This document shows, piece by piece, positions 63,464-64,000 of a stretch of 64,000 nucleotides of DNA; positions within the stretch are counted from its first letter, which is position 1, and every line of letters begins with the position of its first letter. Below the pieces are notes generated by a model. It was not told the DNA's origin. It was given only the letters and a program-made list of their open reading frames with translations, and searched no databases. Position numbers and translations under genes: made by a program. Origin of the DNA: Niveibacterium terrae (GTDB lineage Bacteria > Pseudomonadota > Gammaproteobacteria > Burkholderiales > Rhodocyclaceae); assembly GCF_048213115.1 (NCBI RefSeq), contig NZ_CP172404.1, positions 558,001-622,000 on the forward strand, written 5' to 3'.

Positions 63464-64000
63464 TTATCTCCGTGAAACAGCGTCTCTGATGTTCTGGATT
63501 TCGGTCAGGGCGGATTCGAAGTCGAATGAAGAGATTGAGTCCTTGATAATCTTGAAGTGAGACGGGAATGCAACCTTGAACAGGGCTTCATGGAGTTCAA
63601 AGAAATTACAGGATTCGGAGTCGCTGTCGTTTAGCAGCTCTACGAGCTGATCCGTTCTTTTTTGAATCATTTCTGCATCGTGGGCGTCAGCTCGTACGCC
63701 CTCCTCAGCGGGCGGTTTGATATGCCCGTCCAGGGAGTCCAGTCCGCGGATCACGAAGTCAAGCTGCTGTTGCGTCTTGCTCAGCAGCACATCAAGATCG
63801 TGTCCATTAAGACCGTCTCGGCAAGCTTTCTCCAGTTCTGCCGCCGCGGCTTCGACCTTCTTGGCCCCTATCGTTCCCGCCGTTCCCTTCAGCGTATGTG
63901 CCGCACGAGTTGCCGCTGACGGGTCTGTGCTTTGACGGGCAGCAGAGAACAGCCCCGCGAAATCGCGCTGGCTGTCGCGAAACCTGGACAGGAGCCGAAT
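63464..64000 (-). CDS. sensor kinase or phosphotransfer protein, C-terminal part (partial)
   Basis: The open frame enters from the right edge and gives 178 residues. It contains an Hpt domain with the phosphoryl-accepting His in RAAHTLKGTAGTIGAKK (about 35 residues into the visible part), followed by ~110 residues of helical sequence. It is most likely the end of a hybrid histidine kinase that phosphorylates the adjacent HD-GYP regulator; the upstream part is outside the window. Confidence 0.8.
   Translation of the reverse strand: MRLLSRFRDSQRDFAGLFSAARQSTDPSAATRAAHTLKGTAGTIGAKKVEAAAAELEKACRDGLNGHDLDVLLSKTQQQLDFVIRGLDSLDGHIKPPAEEGVRADAHDAEMIQKRTDQLVELLNDSDSESCNFFELHEALFKVAFPSHFKIIKDSISSFDFESALTEIQNIRDAVSRR

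Overview
The window looks like a betaproteobacterial chromosome, most likely Rhodocyclales. The reasons are the gene order (tRNA-Tyr/Gly/Thr, tuf, tRNA-Trp, secE, nusG, rplKAJL, rpoBC, rpsLG, fusA, tuf, S10, spc and alpha operons), high GC coding DNA, an enlarged TrpRS and a class III ribonucleotide reductase typical of facultative anaerobes. The order assignment is inference from sequence feel; no database was searched.

1-2.4 kb holds three minus-strand genes: a VOC/epimerase-like protein, a ParA-like ATPase and a membrane-anchored methyltransferase. 2.4-34.7 kb is one long plus-strand information-processing block of about 40 genes with four tRNAs, two almost identical tuf genes, the L10 leader, several internal terminators/attenuators and recurrent promoters of the form TTGnnn-N18-TAGAAT. 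infA, expected between secY and rpmJ, is present only as a frameshifted remnant. 34.7-44.5 kb holds trpS, a LysR regulator, a PatB/MalY aminotransferase, an acyltransferase, proB, obgE, rpmA-rplU and ispB.

44.56-59.22 kb is a 14.7-kb integrative island inserted in the tRNA-Pro(CGG) gene. A 49-bp perfect direct repeat of the tRNA 3' end marks both junctions. A tyrosine integrase lies just inside the left end and a serine recombinase near the right end. The island also carries an IS3-family element with a nonsense-disrupted transposase and, as cargo, a lasso-peptide cluster.

The lasso cluster (49.2-57.7 kb) is the most notable content. A 38-codon precursor gene, too short for usual gene finding, has its own promoter and a terminator before the next gene, which encodes a leader-peptidase (B2) fused to a nucleotidyltransferase. 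Divergently transcribed are the cyclase (asparagine-synthetase-like), an ABC exporter, an HPr-kinase-like peptide kinase, a PAPS-dependent sulfotransferase and a PqqD-type leader-binding protein (B1). A convergent APS kinase would supply PAPS. The predicted core, GVGTNNQEGDSSNS, has a Gly1-Glu8 ring, a C-terminal Ser as in paeninodin, no Tyr and no bulky tail residue. The cluster therefore predicts a small lasso peptide decorated on Ser/Thr by phosphate and/or sulfate, possibly with nucleotidyl transfer.

59.2-64 kb returns to the chromosome: the stranded tRNA-Pro terminator, nrdG-nrdD, and a two-gene signalling operon (a partial Hpt-containing kinase followed by an HD-GYP response regulator) that runs off the window.
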